A DNA stretch of 64,000 nt from Rhodospirillales bacterium (GTDB lineage: Bacteria > Pseudomonadota > Alphaproteobacteria > Acetobacterales > Acetobacteraceae). Each line of letters begins with the position of its first letter. Position 1 is the first letter of the stretch. Positions 19,124 to 28,436 of the stretch are shown in pieces. The translations under genes were made by a program, and so were the position numbers. Under the pieces are notes generated by a model. It was not told the DNA's origin, did no database searches, and saw only the letters and a program-made list of their open reading frames with translations. Where the stretch lies: NCBI GenBank assembly GCA_947447625.1, contig CANFKS010000002.1, forward strand, positions 52,392 to 116,391, read 5' to 3'.

Positions 19124-21229
19124 TCAGGCCGCAATCGCATCAAGCACGGCGGCGACGACGCTGTCAGCGCCAGGCAGCACCGCTGATTCGAGCGAACGGG
19201 CGGAAGGAATGGGGACCGGTGGGGCGCCGACGCGGCGGATGGTGCCGCGGTAGCCGGATTCGGCGAGACAGGCGATCAGCTCGGCGCCGACGCCATAGCC
19301 GCTATGGGTTTCCTCGGCAATGACAATGGCGTCATAGCCAAAGAGTGCCTCGATCAGCGCATGGCGCGGCAGGGGGGCAAGGAGGGCAAGGACGAGGATG
19401 TCGAGGTCGAGTTCCTCCTCCTGAGCCAGGCGCTCGCCGGCGGCTTCGACGAAGGGGACCATGCCGCCATAGGTGACGATGGCGGCGTCGGGAGTGGCGC
19501 TCCGTCGGCATAGGGTGGGGAAAGCTGCGCCGCCGGCATCCTTGGCGTGGGCGGGCAGCGGGCGATAGCGGCCCGGGTCTTCGGTGGCACCGTAGACAAG
19601 CTTGTGTTCGAGGAACAGCGTCGGATAGGGCCAGTGCTGCACGGCATTGCGCAGAAGGGCGGCGTTATCATGACGCTGGCTGCCGTAGAGCACGGTCAGC
19701 CCAGGGATGGCGGCGAAGATATTCTCCGGGCTTTGGCTATGAGTGGGCCCGTAGCCGCGGCGGCCACCGGCCGGCGTGCGGATCACCATGGGGACGGACA
19801 GTTCGGGAAAGACTCCGGCAAATTTGACGGCGTGGTTGTAGATCTGGTCCGCGCAAAGGGTCAGGAAATCAGCGAACATGATTTCAACGATCGGGCGGTA
19901 GCCGGCGAGCGCAAGGCCGATGGCGGCGCCGGTGAGAGCGGCTTCGCTGATGGGCGTGGAGACCACGCGCCCGGCGTAGCGTTGCGACAACCCAGCAGTG
20001 ACTTTGAAGGCGCCGCCGTAGGGATCATGCAGGTCCTCCCCCATCACGATGGTGCGCGGGTCATCATTCAGGAGTTCGCCGATGGCGGCGTTGAGTGCGG
20101 TGCGGACGCTGCGGGCGGTGGTGGCGGGGGGGGCGGGGGGGGCGGGGGCGATGTCAGAAAGGCACGTGGGGGGGGGGAACATCGAGGGGCGGAACGCGCG
20201 GTCCGTCGCTTCGGACGAGGCTGCAGCAGTCGCGGCAACCTGGGCTATCAGATCGGCGACGGAGGTGTCGATGGCAGCGCGCCGTTCAGAATCGAGACTG
20301 TCACCGAGGCGGGCGACCGGATCCCGGGCGCGGATGGTGGCGATTTCGGACTCTGTCCGCAGGTCATCGCCTTTGCTGTGCGGGCCGAGGCGGAAGGTGT
20401 CGATCACCAGAAAGCCAGGCCGCCTTGTGGCGCGGACTTCATCCACCGCTTCGGCCGCGATTCGCCAGAGCGCGGGATCGGCATCCGACACGCGGCGCGT
20501 GGTGAGGCCGAAGGCGGCGCCGCGCGCGAGCATGTCGCCGCCGATCGTGCCTGCGGTTTCGGTGGTTTGCGCGATGCCGTTGTGCTCGACAACGAACAGC
20601 ACCGGGGCGGGCCATACCGAGGCGAGGTTCATGCTCTCATAAAGCAGGCCCTCGCCGAGCGTGCCGTCCCCGATCATGACAGCCACGATTCCTTCCGAGC
20701 CGTCCATCTCCCGCGCGCGGGCGAGCCCGACGGCAATGCCGGTCATGCCGGCCTGCACGCCATTGCTGTGGAAATGGCGGAAAGCCATGTGCTGGCTGCC
20801 GCCGCGCCCCCCGCAGACCCCCGCTTCGCGACCCATCACCTCAGCGACCAGACCGACGAAATCGCCCGCATAGGTCAGGAAATGGCCGTGATTGCGGTGA
20901 TTCGAAAGCACCGCGTCATCGGCATGCCGCAGCGCCCGCACCACCGCCATTTGGCAGAATTCCTGGCCAAGACAGGTATGGGTGGTCCCGGAGAGTTGTC
21001 CCTTGGAGAACAGATCAAGCAGAAGCGTTTCGGTGCCGCGGATAGCTTGGGCATAGGCATACAAGGCGGCCGGGTCAGCCGGAATGATCGGTCTGCCGTC
21101 AGAGCCGCGGGCGATCCCTGGCACCCCGATAGGGTCTGACACCGTCACCGGTGATTGCATGTTCATATCGTGCGTCTGCTCCACGCTGCGTCTGAGTGTA
21201 TCCACCGGTTGACCTTTATTTTCCGTCAA
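19124..21229 (-). CDS. Fused TPP-dependent 2-oxo acid dehydrogenase/transketolase-like E1 alpha-beta
   Basis: E1alpha: GTTHTCLGQE, GGRGGSQHM, GDGTLGEGLLYESMNLASVW; linker with PPP/PAPPAPP; E1beta: VMGEDLHDPYGGAFKVT, TPISEAALTGAAIGLALAGYRPIVEIMFADF. TTG start overlaps upstream stop; ATG at 21166 alternative. Confidence 0.92.
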   Translation of the reverse strand: MTENKGQPVDTLRRSVEQTHDMNMQSPVTVSDPIGVPGIARGSDGRPIIPADPAALYAYAQAIRGTETLLLDLFSKGQLSGTTHTCLGQEFCQMAVVRALRHADDAVLSNHRNHGHFLTYAGDFVGLVAEVMGREAGVCGGRGGSQHMAFRHFHSNGVQAGMTGIAVGLARAREMDGSEGIVAVMIGDGTLGEGLLYESMNLASVWPAPVLFVVEHNGIAQTTETAGTIGGDMLARGAAFGLTTRRVSDADPALWRIAAEAVDEVRATRRPGFLVIDTFRLGPHSKGDDLRTESEIATIRARDPVARLGDSLDSERRAAIDTSVADLIAQVAATAAASSEATDRAFRPSMFPPPTCLSDIAPAPPAPPATTARSVRTALNAAIGELLNDDPRTIVMGEDLHDPYGGAFKVTAGLSQRYAGRVVSTPISEAALTGAAIGLALAGYRPIVEIMFADFLTLCADQIYNHAVKFAGVFPELSVPMVIRTPAGGRRGYGPTHSQSPENIFAAIPGLTVLYGSQRHDNAALLRNAVQHWPYPTLFLEHKLVYGATEDPGRYRPLPAHAKDAGGAAFPTLCRRSATPDAAIVTYGGMVPFVEAAGERLAQEEELDLDILVLALLAPLPRHALIEALFGYDAIVIAEETHSGYGVGAELIACLAESGYRGTIRRVGAPPVPIPSARSLESAVLPGADSVVAAVLDAIAA

Positions 21230-22266
21230 CGATCAAGGCCGGTTGATGGCGATCCGCCGGGCCGACGGATACGAGCCGGATGGACCGGAGACATCGCCCC
21301 GCTTTTGTTTCGACCGAACAGGAACAGTTTGAAGGCTGCACGCAACAGCCACGGATGCTGTCGCGCAGGGCATTCACCACGCACGCCACGCCAGCCATCC
21401 CACAGGCCGGCAAGGATGGCATCAATGCCGGCCTGATAGCCTCCCATGCGGTTGATCTGATATCTCTGACGCAGAATATGCCACCATATAGATTTTAACA
21501 GGCACAAACCACGAGTGTACTTGACCCAAAAAAGAATTTCATTTCTTGCAACGTAGTAATAAACATGCGGCTTAATAGATTGCGGATTGTCTTTCGTGGG
21601 TTTTTTTTTGTGATAAATAAACGCATCCAAGGCTAAATAATTCCTAAATCCAGCATATATGCTTCGAACCGAATAGTCCGAATCTTCGAAATATGCGAAA
21701 AACCTCTCGTCTAAACCGCCGATTTTTTCCCAAAGCGCACGCCGAACCAGCAAAGCCGCGCCGTAGAGCAGAACCCGTTGCGGGCGTTCAGCAAGCCAGC
21801 TGCGGGCCAGGGAGATGGCATCGGTCTGCTCCGTTAACGGCGCCGCGAAATCGAAATGACCGCAGATAGTGTGGATATCGGGAGCATCGGTCCATTCGCG
21901 CTGGACCGGACTGACCAAGCCGATATCCGGCTCAGTTTCGGCCGTTTCGACCAGTTTGGCGAGGGTATCCGGCGCAGCCAGAGCGTCGTTGTTCAGCAGC
22001 CAGACGTAATCCGCCCCGGCTGCGAACGCGTGCGCCATGCCGATGTTGTTGCCGCCGGTGTAACCAGTATTGGTGCTCAGCGCGATGACTTCGACGTTCG
22101 GTGCGCGATCGCGAAGCGCGGCGACCGAGTCGCCCGTTGAGCCGTTGTCTACAACCAGGATTTGATAGTTCAGATAGGAATGCCCAAGCACCGAATCGAT
22201 GCAACGGGCCGTTTCCTCGAGAGTGTTCCAATTTAGTACAATGACATAAACGGATGGCTGTGGCAC
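21226..22266 (-). CDS. Glycosyltransferase family 2
   Basis: VYVIVLNWNTLEETARCIDSVLGHSYLNYQILVVDNGSTGDS...WLLNNDA...YGAALLVRRALWEKIGGLDERFFAYFEDSDYSVR. Confidence 0.94.
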   Translation of the reverse strand: MPQPSVYVIVLNWNTLEETARCIDSVLGHSYLNYQILVVDNGSTGDSVAALRDRAPNVEVIALSTNTGYTGGNNIGMAHAFAAGADYVWLLNNDALAAPDTLAKLVETAETEPDIGLVSPVQREWTDAPDIHTICGHFDFAAPLTEQTDAISLARSWLAERPQRVLLYGAALLVRRALWEKIGGLDERFFAYFEDSDYSVRSIYAGFRNYLALDAFIYHKKKPTKDNPQSIKPHVYYYVARNEILFWVKYTRGLCLLKSIWWHILRQRYQINRMGGYQAGIDAILAGLWDGWRGVRGECPARQHPWLLRAAFKLFLFGRNKSGAMSPVHPARIRRPGGSPSTGLDR

Positions 22267-22329
22267 AGAAGGCAGGCTCCATAGGGTTCATTTCATTAAC
22301 ATGAGTGTCATCGCGGTGATAGCGCTGTT

Positions 22330-23832
22330 TTGGTTCGGAGCCGTGCCATAACAGCGGCAGCCCCCTCCCCTCCCGGCTTTCGTCGATCGCTGGCGCTGGT
22401 TTTCGTGAACCGCTACGCCGTCATGGCCATTAGCGTCGTTGCGACCTTGACGCTGGCGCGGCTGGTGTCGCCCGCCGAGACCGGGCTTTTTTCGGTGACC
22501 GCGTCAGTCATTTTTATGGCGCAGGCGGTTCGCGAGGTCGGCATTGTCGAGTTTCTGATGCAGGACCGGGACCTCACTTCGGAAAAAATCCGGACTGCGT
22601 TCGGCATCACGATCGTCATGAGTTGGAGCCTGGGGGGGGCAATCTTTCTCTCTCGCGGCTGGATAGCTGATGGCTACGGCACGCCGGAACTTGGATACAT
22701 GATCGGATTGGCATCGATTTCCTTCCTGGTCGCTCCGATCAGCAGTACCACCATGGCGTTGCTCAACCGCAACATGGAGTTCGGCAAATTGCTGCGCATT
22801 TCGATCAGCGCCAATTTGGTCAATGCGGTGGTTTCGATCGCGCTGACGTCCATGGGTTTCGGAGCGACGGGGCTCACGATCGGCCTGGTGGCGATGGGGG
22901 TGACGTCGGCGGCCGTGGCAAGTCTGGCGCTGCACTCGTGGGATCATTTCATTCCTTCGCTCAGCGCCTGGCGACAGATCCTCGGGTTTGGCGCCTATGT
23001 GAGCGTCACCAACATCATCAACGAGATCGCCGTGCGGGCACCCAATCTTATTATCGGACGCGGCCTGGGCTACGCATCGGTTGGCATCTACAATCGAGCC
23101 AGCGGCACGGTTGGCCTGTTCGGCGATTTGGTGGGATCGGCGATCCAGGCTGTAACGTTCCCGACCTTCGCCAGGATGCACCGGGCAGGCGAGGATTTGC
23201 GCAGGCCTTATCTCAAGATTGTCGCGCTGATGACCGGCGTCGCGTTCCCGGCACTCACGCTGGTGTCGGTGACGGCGGAACCGGTTATTGAGGCATTGCT
23301 CGGACATCAATGGTCAGCCACGGTGCCCTTGATACCGTATCTCGCCGCAGCGACGATGATCGAGGGCTTTGCGCCGATGAGCGCGCTGGTCTTCACGGTG
23401 CTTGGTCAGGTATCGCAGCGCCTGCGGATGACGCTGCTGATACGCGGCGCGCAAATTGCCAGCATCCTGTTTTTTGTCCATTTCGATCTTGCATGGATCG
23501 TCATTGCCCAAATCGGGTGCGCCGTGTTGGGCCTGCTGCTCAACGTCCTCGCGCTTCGGCGATTTCTCCAGATCCGGATACAGGACTTGTTCATGGCATC
23601 AGCGCGCAGCGTGCTGCTCGCGATGGTCACGGTCGCGCCGGTATTCGCAATGCAGGCGTGGTGGTCCGGCGCCAATGATTCGGTGTTTGTGACGCTCGCA
23701 CTCACATATTCGGCGGCGGGCGCAGCGTGGCTGATCGGCGTCGCCGCGCTGCGGCACCCATTTGCCCGGGAGATCAGCACGATCCTGCACCCGCTGAGGG
23801 CGAAGGCGATGCGGCTGACCGGACGCAAATAG
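22330..23832 (+). CDS. Oligosaccharide flippase (Wzx/MOP family)
   Basis: Multi-TM; LARLVSPAETGLFSVTASVI...GYASVGIYNRASGTVGLFGDLVGSAIQAVTFPTFARM. Confidence 0.92.
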   Translation: MVRSRAITAAAPSPPGFRRSLALVFVNRYAVMAISVVATLTLARLVSPAETGLFSVTASVIFMAQAVREVGIVEFLMQDRDLTSEKIRTAFGITIVMSWSLGGAIFLSRGWIADGYGTPELGYMIGLASISFLVAPISSTTMALLNRNMEFGKLLRISISANLVNAVVSIALTSMGFGATGLTIGLVAMGVTSAAVASLALHSWDHFIPSLSAWRQILGFGAYVSVTNIINEIAVRAPNLIIGRGLGYASVGIYNRASGTVGLFGDLVGSAIQAVTFPTFARMHRAGEDLRRPYLKIVALMTGVAFPALTLVSVTAEPVIEALLGHQWSATVPLIPYLAAATMIEGFAPMSALVFTVLGQVSQRLRMTLLIRGAQIASILFFVHFDLAWIVIAQIGCAVLGLLLNVLALRRFLQIRIQDLFMASARSVLLAMVTVAPVFAMQAWWSGANDSVFVTLALTYSAAGAAWLIGVAALRHPFAREISTILHPLRAKAMRLTGRK

Positions 23833-23838
23833 GCCGGC

Positions 23839-24915
23839 TCACCCCCTGAGCCGGCGCGCCTCTTCGAGGATTTCGAAAAAACGGGCCCGCAACGGGCCGA
23901 ATGCAACGTCGCTTTGTTGGGCCCGGCACAGAGCCCTGGCGGCATAGTCAGCGTGGCACACCGGATCATCCCATAGCCGGCCGACCGCCCCAGCCCAGAG
24001 CGACGGGTCGTCCTCGATGTGCAGGAGCATGCCGCCGCTCCCGACCGACTCCGGCAGGCCGCCGCGATCACTGGCCACGACGGGGATGCCGTTGAGTTGT
24101 GCCTCCGTCACCACGCGGCCCCATGTTTCATCCCAGGCGCTGGGAACCAGCATGAGCCGAGCCATGCCATAGAGGCGCTTGGGATCGCGTTGAGCCGGAA
24201 TGATTTCGATGTTCGGCAGCGCGTTGGCCATTTCGATGATGGCCGCATCTTCGGGGGATGGACGCAAACCCTCCCATGTCCGCACCATCGTGAACGGAAT
24301 ATCGGGGCGCAAGCGCGCGATCGCCACCGTGATCGCCGCACCCTTGCGCTGGTTGAGCCCGACATGGAGCACGCGCGAGCGGGGCCCGGACGCACGATAG
24401 CGGTCGGGGCGAACAATGGGATGCAGCACGTCGAACGTTGCAGCCAGCGCCGCGCCCTGGAAGCGCGCGTTGAACCGCGAATTGGCCAGCAGCACGCAGC
24501 GCCGGGTCCAATCTCCGCCGATCGTGTCGGCATAGGGTGAATGTGCGCTATGGCTGTAGAGGACCACGCCGCAGCCACGGTCAAGCGCGATTGCCACCAT
24601 GTCGAGGCGCCAGGACTGCACGACGACGACCTCGGGTCCGTAGCGGTCGATTACATCGGCCAGCACGTCAGCGGAATGCCAGCTCCGCAGCACGGGATAG
24701 CCAAGCCCGCCATCTTCCGCCCATCGGCTGCCGAGGCCCAACTTCAGTTTTAAACGAGCCCTGAACCCGACCCAGCCACGCCCGATCAAACTCGCCAGCA
24801 CCATCGGTTGGTGGCCAGCATCGCGCAAGGCGAGGCTGAGTTCATGGGTGTTGATCTCGGTCCCACCGGTATTTTCAGGAATATGGGGGTAATCGGAGGC
24901 GAACAGAACGCGCAC
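23839..24915 (-). CDS. Glycosyltransferase family 4
   Basis: PENTGGTEINTHELSLALRDAGH...LMLVPSAWDETWGRVVTEAQLNGIPVVASDRGGLPESVG. Confidence 0.92.
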   Translation of the reverse strand: MRVLFASDYPHIPENTGGTEINTHELSLALRDAGHQPMVLASLIGRGWVGFRARLKLKLGLGSRWAEDGGLGYPVLRSWHSADVLADVIDRYGPEVVVVQSWRLDMVAIALDRGCGVVLYSHSAHSPYADTIGGDWTRRCVLLANSRFNARFQGAALAATFDVLHPIVRPDRYRASGPRSRVLHVGLNQRKGAAITVAIARLRPDIPFTMVRTWEGLRPSPEDAAIIEMANALPNIEIIPAQRDPKRLYGMARLMLVPSAWDETWGRVVTEAQLNGIPVVASDRGGLPESVGSGGMLLHIEDDPSLWAGAVGRLWDDPVCHADYAARALCRAQQSDVAFGPLRARFFEILEEARRLRG

Positions 24916-24923
24916 CGGCAGAC

Positions 24924-25847
24924 CTATCGCCCCAGCAGGCGCTTGAGCCAGCCAGGCAGCAGCATCGAGATCGACCGGCGCAGCCGGTTGAACACCGTGC
25001 GATCAAGGGGCTGAAAATCACGCCACGGGGTCAATCGCAGGGCGTGCCAATAGGCATCACGCCGCGGGTGCCGGCAGAAGTAGCTCCAGGGTTTCGAGGC
25101 TCCGTTGAAATGCAGGATGCGGGCTTGCCGGCGCACGCGCTCGACCTCAGCGGCCGTGAGCCGGAGGTCGTGATAGGGAAAATAGAACGGGGTGATGACG
25201 TTCCAGATAGGGTCGAGCGGCATACGGTCATGATGCAGCACGGCGTTGAGTGCATCCTGGTCGGGATCGATCAGCCGGGCGTGATTGGCCTGGATGAACG
25301 CCATCAACCGGTCGAACGCATTGGTTTTGCGCCATCGGGCAAGGTCGATCAGCAGCACGCCGGAGTTGAAATACCCTGCGGTTTCAGGGATGGCGAACAT
25401 CGGACAACGGGTGGAGCCGGGGATCGACACGGCGCCGAGGGTGTGATCTCGCAATGGCATCTCCCACAAGGGATCAAGGCTCTCAACGATAACCATGTCG
25501 CTGTCGAGATAAAGTACCCGATCGACATCGTCCCCAAAGAAGTCCGACACCCAAAGCCGGGTGAAGATGTCGACGGTATAGTGTGCCCGGGTCGGCAGTA
25601 CGAGGCTTGCGTCCGGAACAAAACGCCGGAAGGCCACTTGCATGTGCGTGTAGCGCCCCAAAGCATCCCGCGCGATGCGATCGTGCTCGGCCGGATCGCC
25701 GTCCTGCATCACGACAACCACATTGTATCCGAAATGGGAATGCTGTTCGGCGATCGAAGTCAGAACAACGAAGAGGTGCTGCAGATAGGATGCGTTGCAG
25801 CAGAGCAGCAGGTGGATCAGCGGCCGCGAAGACACGTCTTCATCCAC
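24924..25847 (-). CDS. Glycosyltransferase family 8
   Basis: RVLYLDSDMVIVESLDPLWEM (DxD), YFNSGVLLIDLARWRK, PDQDALNAVLHHD, ILHFNGASKPW. Confidence 0.93.
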   Translation of the reverse strand: MDEDVSSRPLIHLLLCCNASYLQHLFVVLTSIAEQHSHFGYNVVVVMQDGDPAEHDRIARDALGRYTHMQVAFRRFVPDASLVLPTRAHYTVDIFTRLWVSDFFGDDVDRVLYLDSDMVIVESLDPLWEMPLRDHTLGAVSIPGSTRCPMFAIPETAGYFNSGVLLIDLARWRKTNAFDRLMAFIQANHARLIDPDQDALNAVLHHDRMPLDPIWNVITPFYFPYHDLRLTAAEVERVRRQARILHFNGASKPWSYFCRHPRRDAYWHALRLTPWRDFQPLDRTVFNRLRRSISMLLPGWLKRLLGR

Positions 25848-27381
25848 CGGAACCGGACCCGGCGCGGCTGAGCCGGCTCACCTCATGGTTCAATGTGTAT
25901 TGGACTTGCAGGAAATTCGTGATCAGCGCCTTGATCTTCCGCTCCTCGTCCAGACGGATGGCGGAGCGATCGACCTGCACTCCGACCGAGAGCAGGATGC
26001 TGCGCGAGCCACCTCCAAGGATGCTCTGGCGGGCCAGCAGGACCCGCCCACCGAGTCCGCCAGGCGCCGGATTTCCGCCCGTCCACAGGGCAGTCGCGGT
26101 CATGTACGAACCGCTCGGCGTGCCATTGGCGATAAGGTATGACCAGCCCGGACCGACAGCGATACGCCCGCCGGTCGTCTCTTCGGCACGGCTCTCGTTG
26201 GTCAACCGGGAGCGCGCATGGCCGATCGCCGACCAGGTGCTCCGCGCGGAAAAAACCTGCGCCGAGACGAGCAGCACGCCCTGCGGACAGGTGAAGCGCA
26301 CCTGTTCGCTGCCGGCCACCAGTCCCGGCTCCGCAACGCCCTCCCGGCATCCGATCGGGGTGATCCATGTGAAATGCTCAGGAACCGTCGCGGCAAGACC
26401 TGCTCGATCGATGAGGCAGGCAACCAGCGGTCCGATCCCTGAGATCACAACGACGAGCAAAGCCACCGGCAGCAATCGACCCGCCGCAGGGACCGGCACG
26501 GCACTTGGCACTGCGACGCGCCCGACCCCATCCTGGCGAAACGGCAGCCCGACCGCGATCAGCAACAGGGTCACCGCCGAGAAGAAGACCCAGCCATAGA
26601 TGATGTGGTCAGCCGCCGCCGCCTCGGCGCTGCCCAGCACATATCCGAGCACAATGATCCCCAAGGCCCGAAACCAGTTGGCGATGATGGGCACGACGAT
26701 CGAGGCCAGGATAAAAAAAGCGCGCCGCCACAGGCTGCGATACATCAGGCAGGCATACAGGACCCCAAATGCAATCGAGGCAATCAGGAAGCGCAGACCG
26801 GCGCAGGCTTCCGCGATAAAGAACCGGCCGCCCGGCACGTCAATCAGATAGCCGTCGGTCTCGTGCGGAATATCGAGCACATTCAGCCCAAATTCAGTGA
26901 AGACCGCCGTCCAATACTGCAGCAACGGGGTGATGAAGGCCCCGAACGGGACCAGGAAATACAGATACAGCAACGGCGCCGCCAACGCGGCCGCCATCCG
27001 CCAGCCCAGCACCGAAAGAAACAGCACCTCGACCAAGCTGATCGCCATCAGTTGCCGCCCCTCCATAATCCCGAGCCGCTCCGCCACAAACCAGGCGATA
27101 CCGATAGGGAGCGCCGCGAGCCCGGCCCATCGCAGCGGAACCACCGGCTCGGCCAGGATCCCGGCGCGCCGCTCCCAGGCCAGATAGAGCACGATCGGCA
27201 GGACAAAGAGGCAATGACTGTAAGCGGTGCTGTCCATCCACACCCGGTAAGCCGCCGCCACCTCGGTAGAGAACGCATAGCCCAGGACCGCAAGCCCAGC
27301 TGCCAGCACGAGCAAGGGGCCGTGCAGGGTGCGCAACAGGTCCTGTAATCCGGGCGGTGGTGTTTCGACGGTTGTGTTCAT
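25840..27381 (-). CDS. xrtA: Exosortase A with C-terminal EpsI domain
   Basis: Multi-TM; catalytic Cys in FIAEACAGLRFLIAS, Arg in VPIIANWFRALGIIVLGY, His in ADHIIYGWVFF; EpsI-like C-terminus. Start MNTTVETPPP at 27381. Confidence 0.95.
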   Translation of the reverse strand: MNTTVETPPPGLQDLLRTLHGPLLVLAAGLAVLGYAFSTEVAAAYRVWMDSTAYSHCLFVLPIVLYLAWERRAGILAEPVVPLRWAGLAALPIGIAWFVAERLGIMEGRQLMAISLVEVLFLSVLGWRMAAALAAPLLYLYFLVPFGAFITPLLQYWTAVFTEFGLNVLDIPHETDGYLIDVPGGRFFIAEACAGLRFLIASIAFGVLYACLMYRSLWRRAFFILASIVVPIIANWFRALGIIVLGYVLGSAEAAAADHIIYGWVFFSAVTLLLIAVGLPFRQDGVGRVAVPSAVPVPAAGRLLPVALLVVVISGIGPLVACLIDRAGLAATVPEHFTWITPIGCREGVAEPGLVAGSEQVRFTCPQGVLLVSAQVFSARSTWSAIGHARSRLTNESRAEETTGGRIAVGPGWSYLIANGTPSGSYMTATALWTGGNPAPGGLGGRVLLARQSILGGGSRSILLSVGVQVDRSAIRLDEERKIKALITNFLQVQYTLNHEVSRLSRAGSGSGG

Positions 27382-27388
27382 GTCGGCG

Positions 27389-28432
27389 TCACCCCAGCCC
27401 GCGCACGATCGGCGGGCCAATCAGGTTGGCAAGCGACAGCGGCAGCCGCTTCCAGGCCGCAATAAAGAGGCGATATTTCGGGTTCAACGGGTTGATGTCC
27501 GGAATCGCCGCGCCGGGCGCCAACCGGAATCGGTAATGCAGTGGAACCGGGACAAAACCCCAGTTCTTTTTGAACGAAAAGGCGCCCGTCCCGAGCTTGC
27601 TGCGCCCGAAGTCGAACAAGGTATAGCCCCGCGCCGCCGCGCGGCGCATGACCTCCCAATACATGAAGTCATTGCCATAGCGCTCACGTGCAACCGCCCG
27701 GCCGCCGCCGTAATAGGGCAGCACTTCATCACGGAAGTAGAAATTCAGTACTGAGGCGATTGCCTGCTCACCATCCAGGACCGTCACGATGTCGCATGCG
27801 TCGCCGAAAACCTCGCGCAGGATCTGGAAATAGCGGCGCGCGAACACCGGGGTGCCGAGATTGCGCACGCTTTCGGCGTATATGGCATGCAGCCGCGCGG
27901 CATCCGTATCGATCACCGAACACAGCCCGCGATCAATACCTTTACGCACCATCGCTCTCTGCTTGCGCGGAATGCCCTTCAAATTCGTCTCGTCGCTCGC
28001 AGCAATCGGCTTTCGGAACGTGACATACAAATCGGGCCGCGCCGGCCATTTCGCCTCGTCAAGCCACGCGATCGGAAGCCGGGAGCGGAACTCAAGCACC
28101 GGCACGCCGCGTGCCTTCATCAGCCCCTCGGCATGCGCAGCCAGCGCCTGGCCCGCTTCGGCATCAGCCGCCAACGGTCCGCCATAAACGCAAAATGGCA
28201 ACGATATCATGTTGTTGCCGAAAAATACTGTCTTGACGTGGCCAAGCGGCAACACGCCGACGATAGCGCCGTCACGCTCCGCGTAGACGTAGTGCGTCCG
28301 ATGTCCGAAGGCGCGCGCAATCACAATGCGCCACGCCGCGAGATGGAAGAACGAGCCTTCCGGATGGGCCCGCACGAACCCATCCCAGGCCGGCGCCGCA
28401 GCGTCGTCGAGTTCCCGGCAAATTACCGCCAC
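27389..28432 (-). CDS. FemAB-like GNAT, XrtA/PEP-CTERM system-associated
   Basis: VLPLGHVKTVFFGNNMISLPFCVYGGPLA...LFDFGRSKLGTGAFSFKKNWGF; between xrtA and deacetylase. Start GTG 28432 chosen near upstream stop. Confidence 0.92.
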   Translation of the reverse strand: MAVICRELDDAAAPAWDGFVRAHPEGSFFHLAAWRIVIARAFGHRTHYVYAERDGAIVGVLPLGHVKTVFFGNNMISLPFCVYGGPLAADAEAGQALAAHAEGLMKARGVPVLEFRSRLPIAWLDEAKWPARPDLYVTFRKPIAASDETNLKGIPRKQRAMVRKGIDRGLCSVIDTDAARLHAIYAESVRNLGTPVFARRYFQILREVFGDACDIVTVLDGEQAIASVLNFYFRDEVLPYYGGGRAVARERYGNDFMYWEVMRRAAARGYTLFDFGRSKLGTGAFSFKKNWGFVPVPLHYRFRLAPGAAIPDINPLNPKYRLFIAAWKRLPLSLANLIGPPIVRGLG

Positions 28433-28436
28433 GTCG

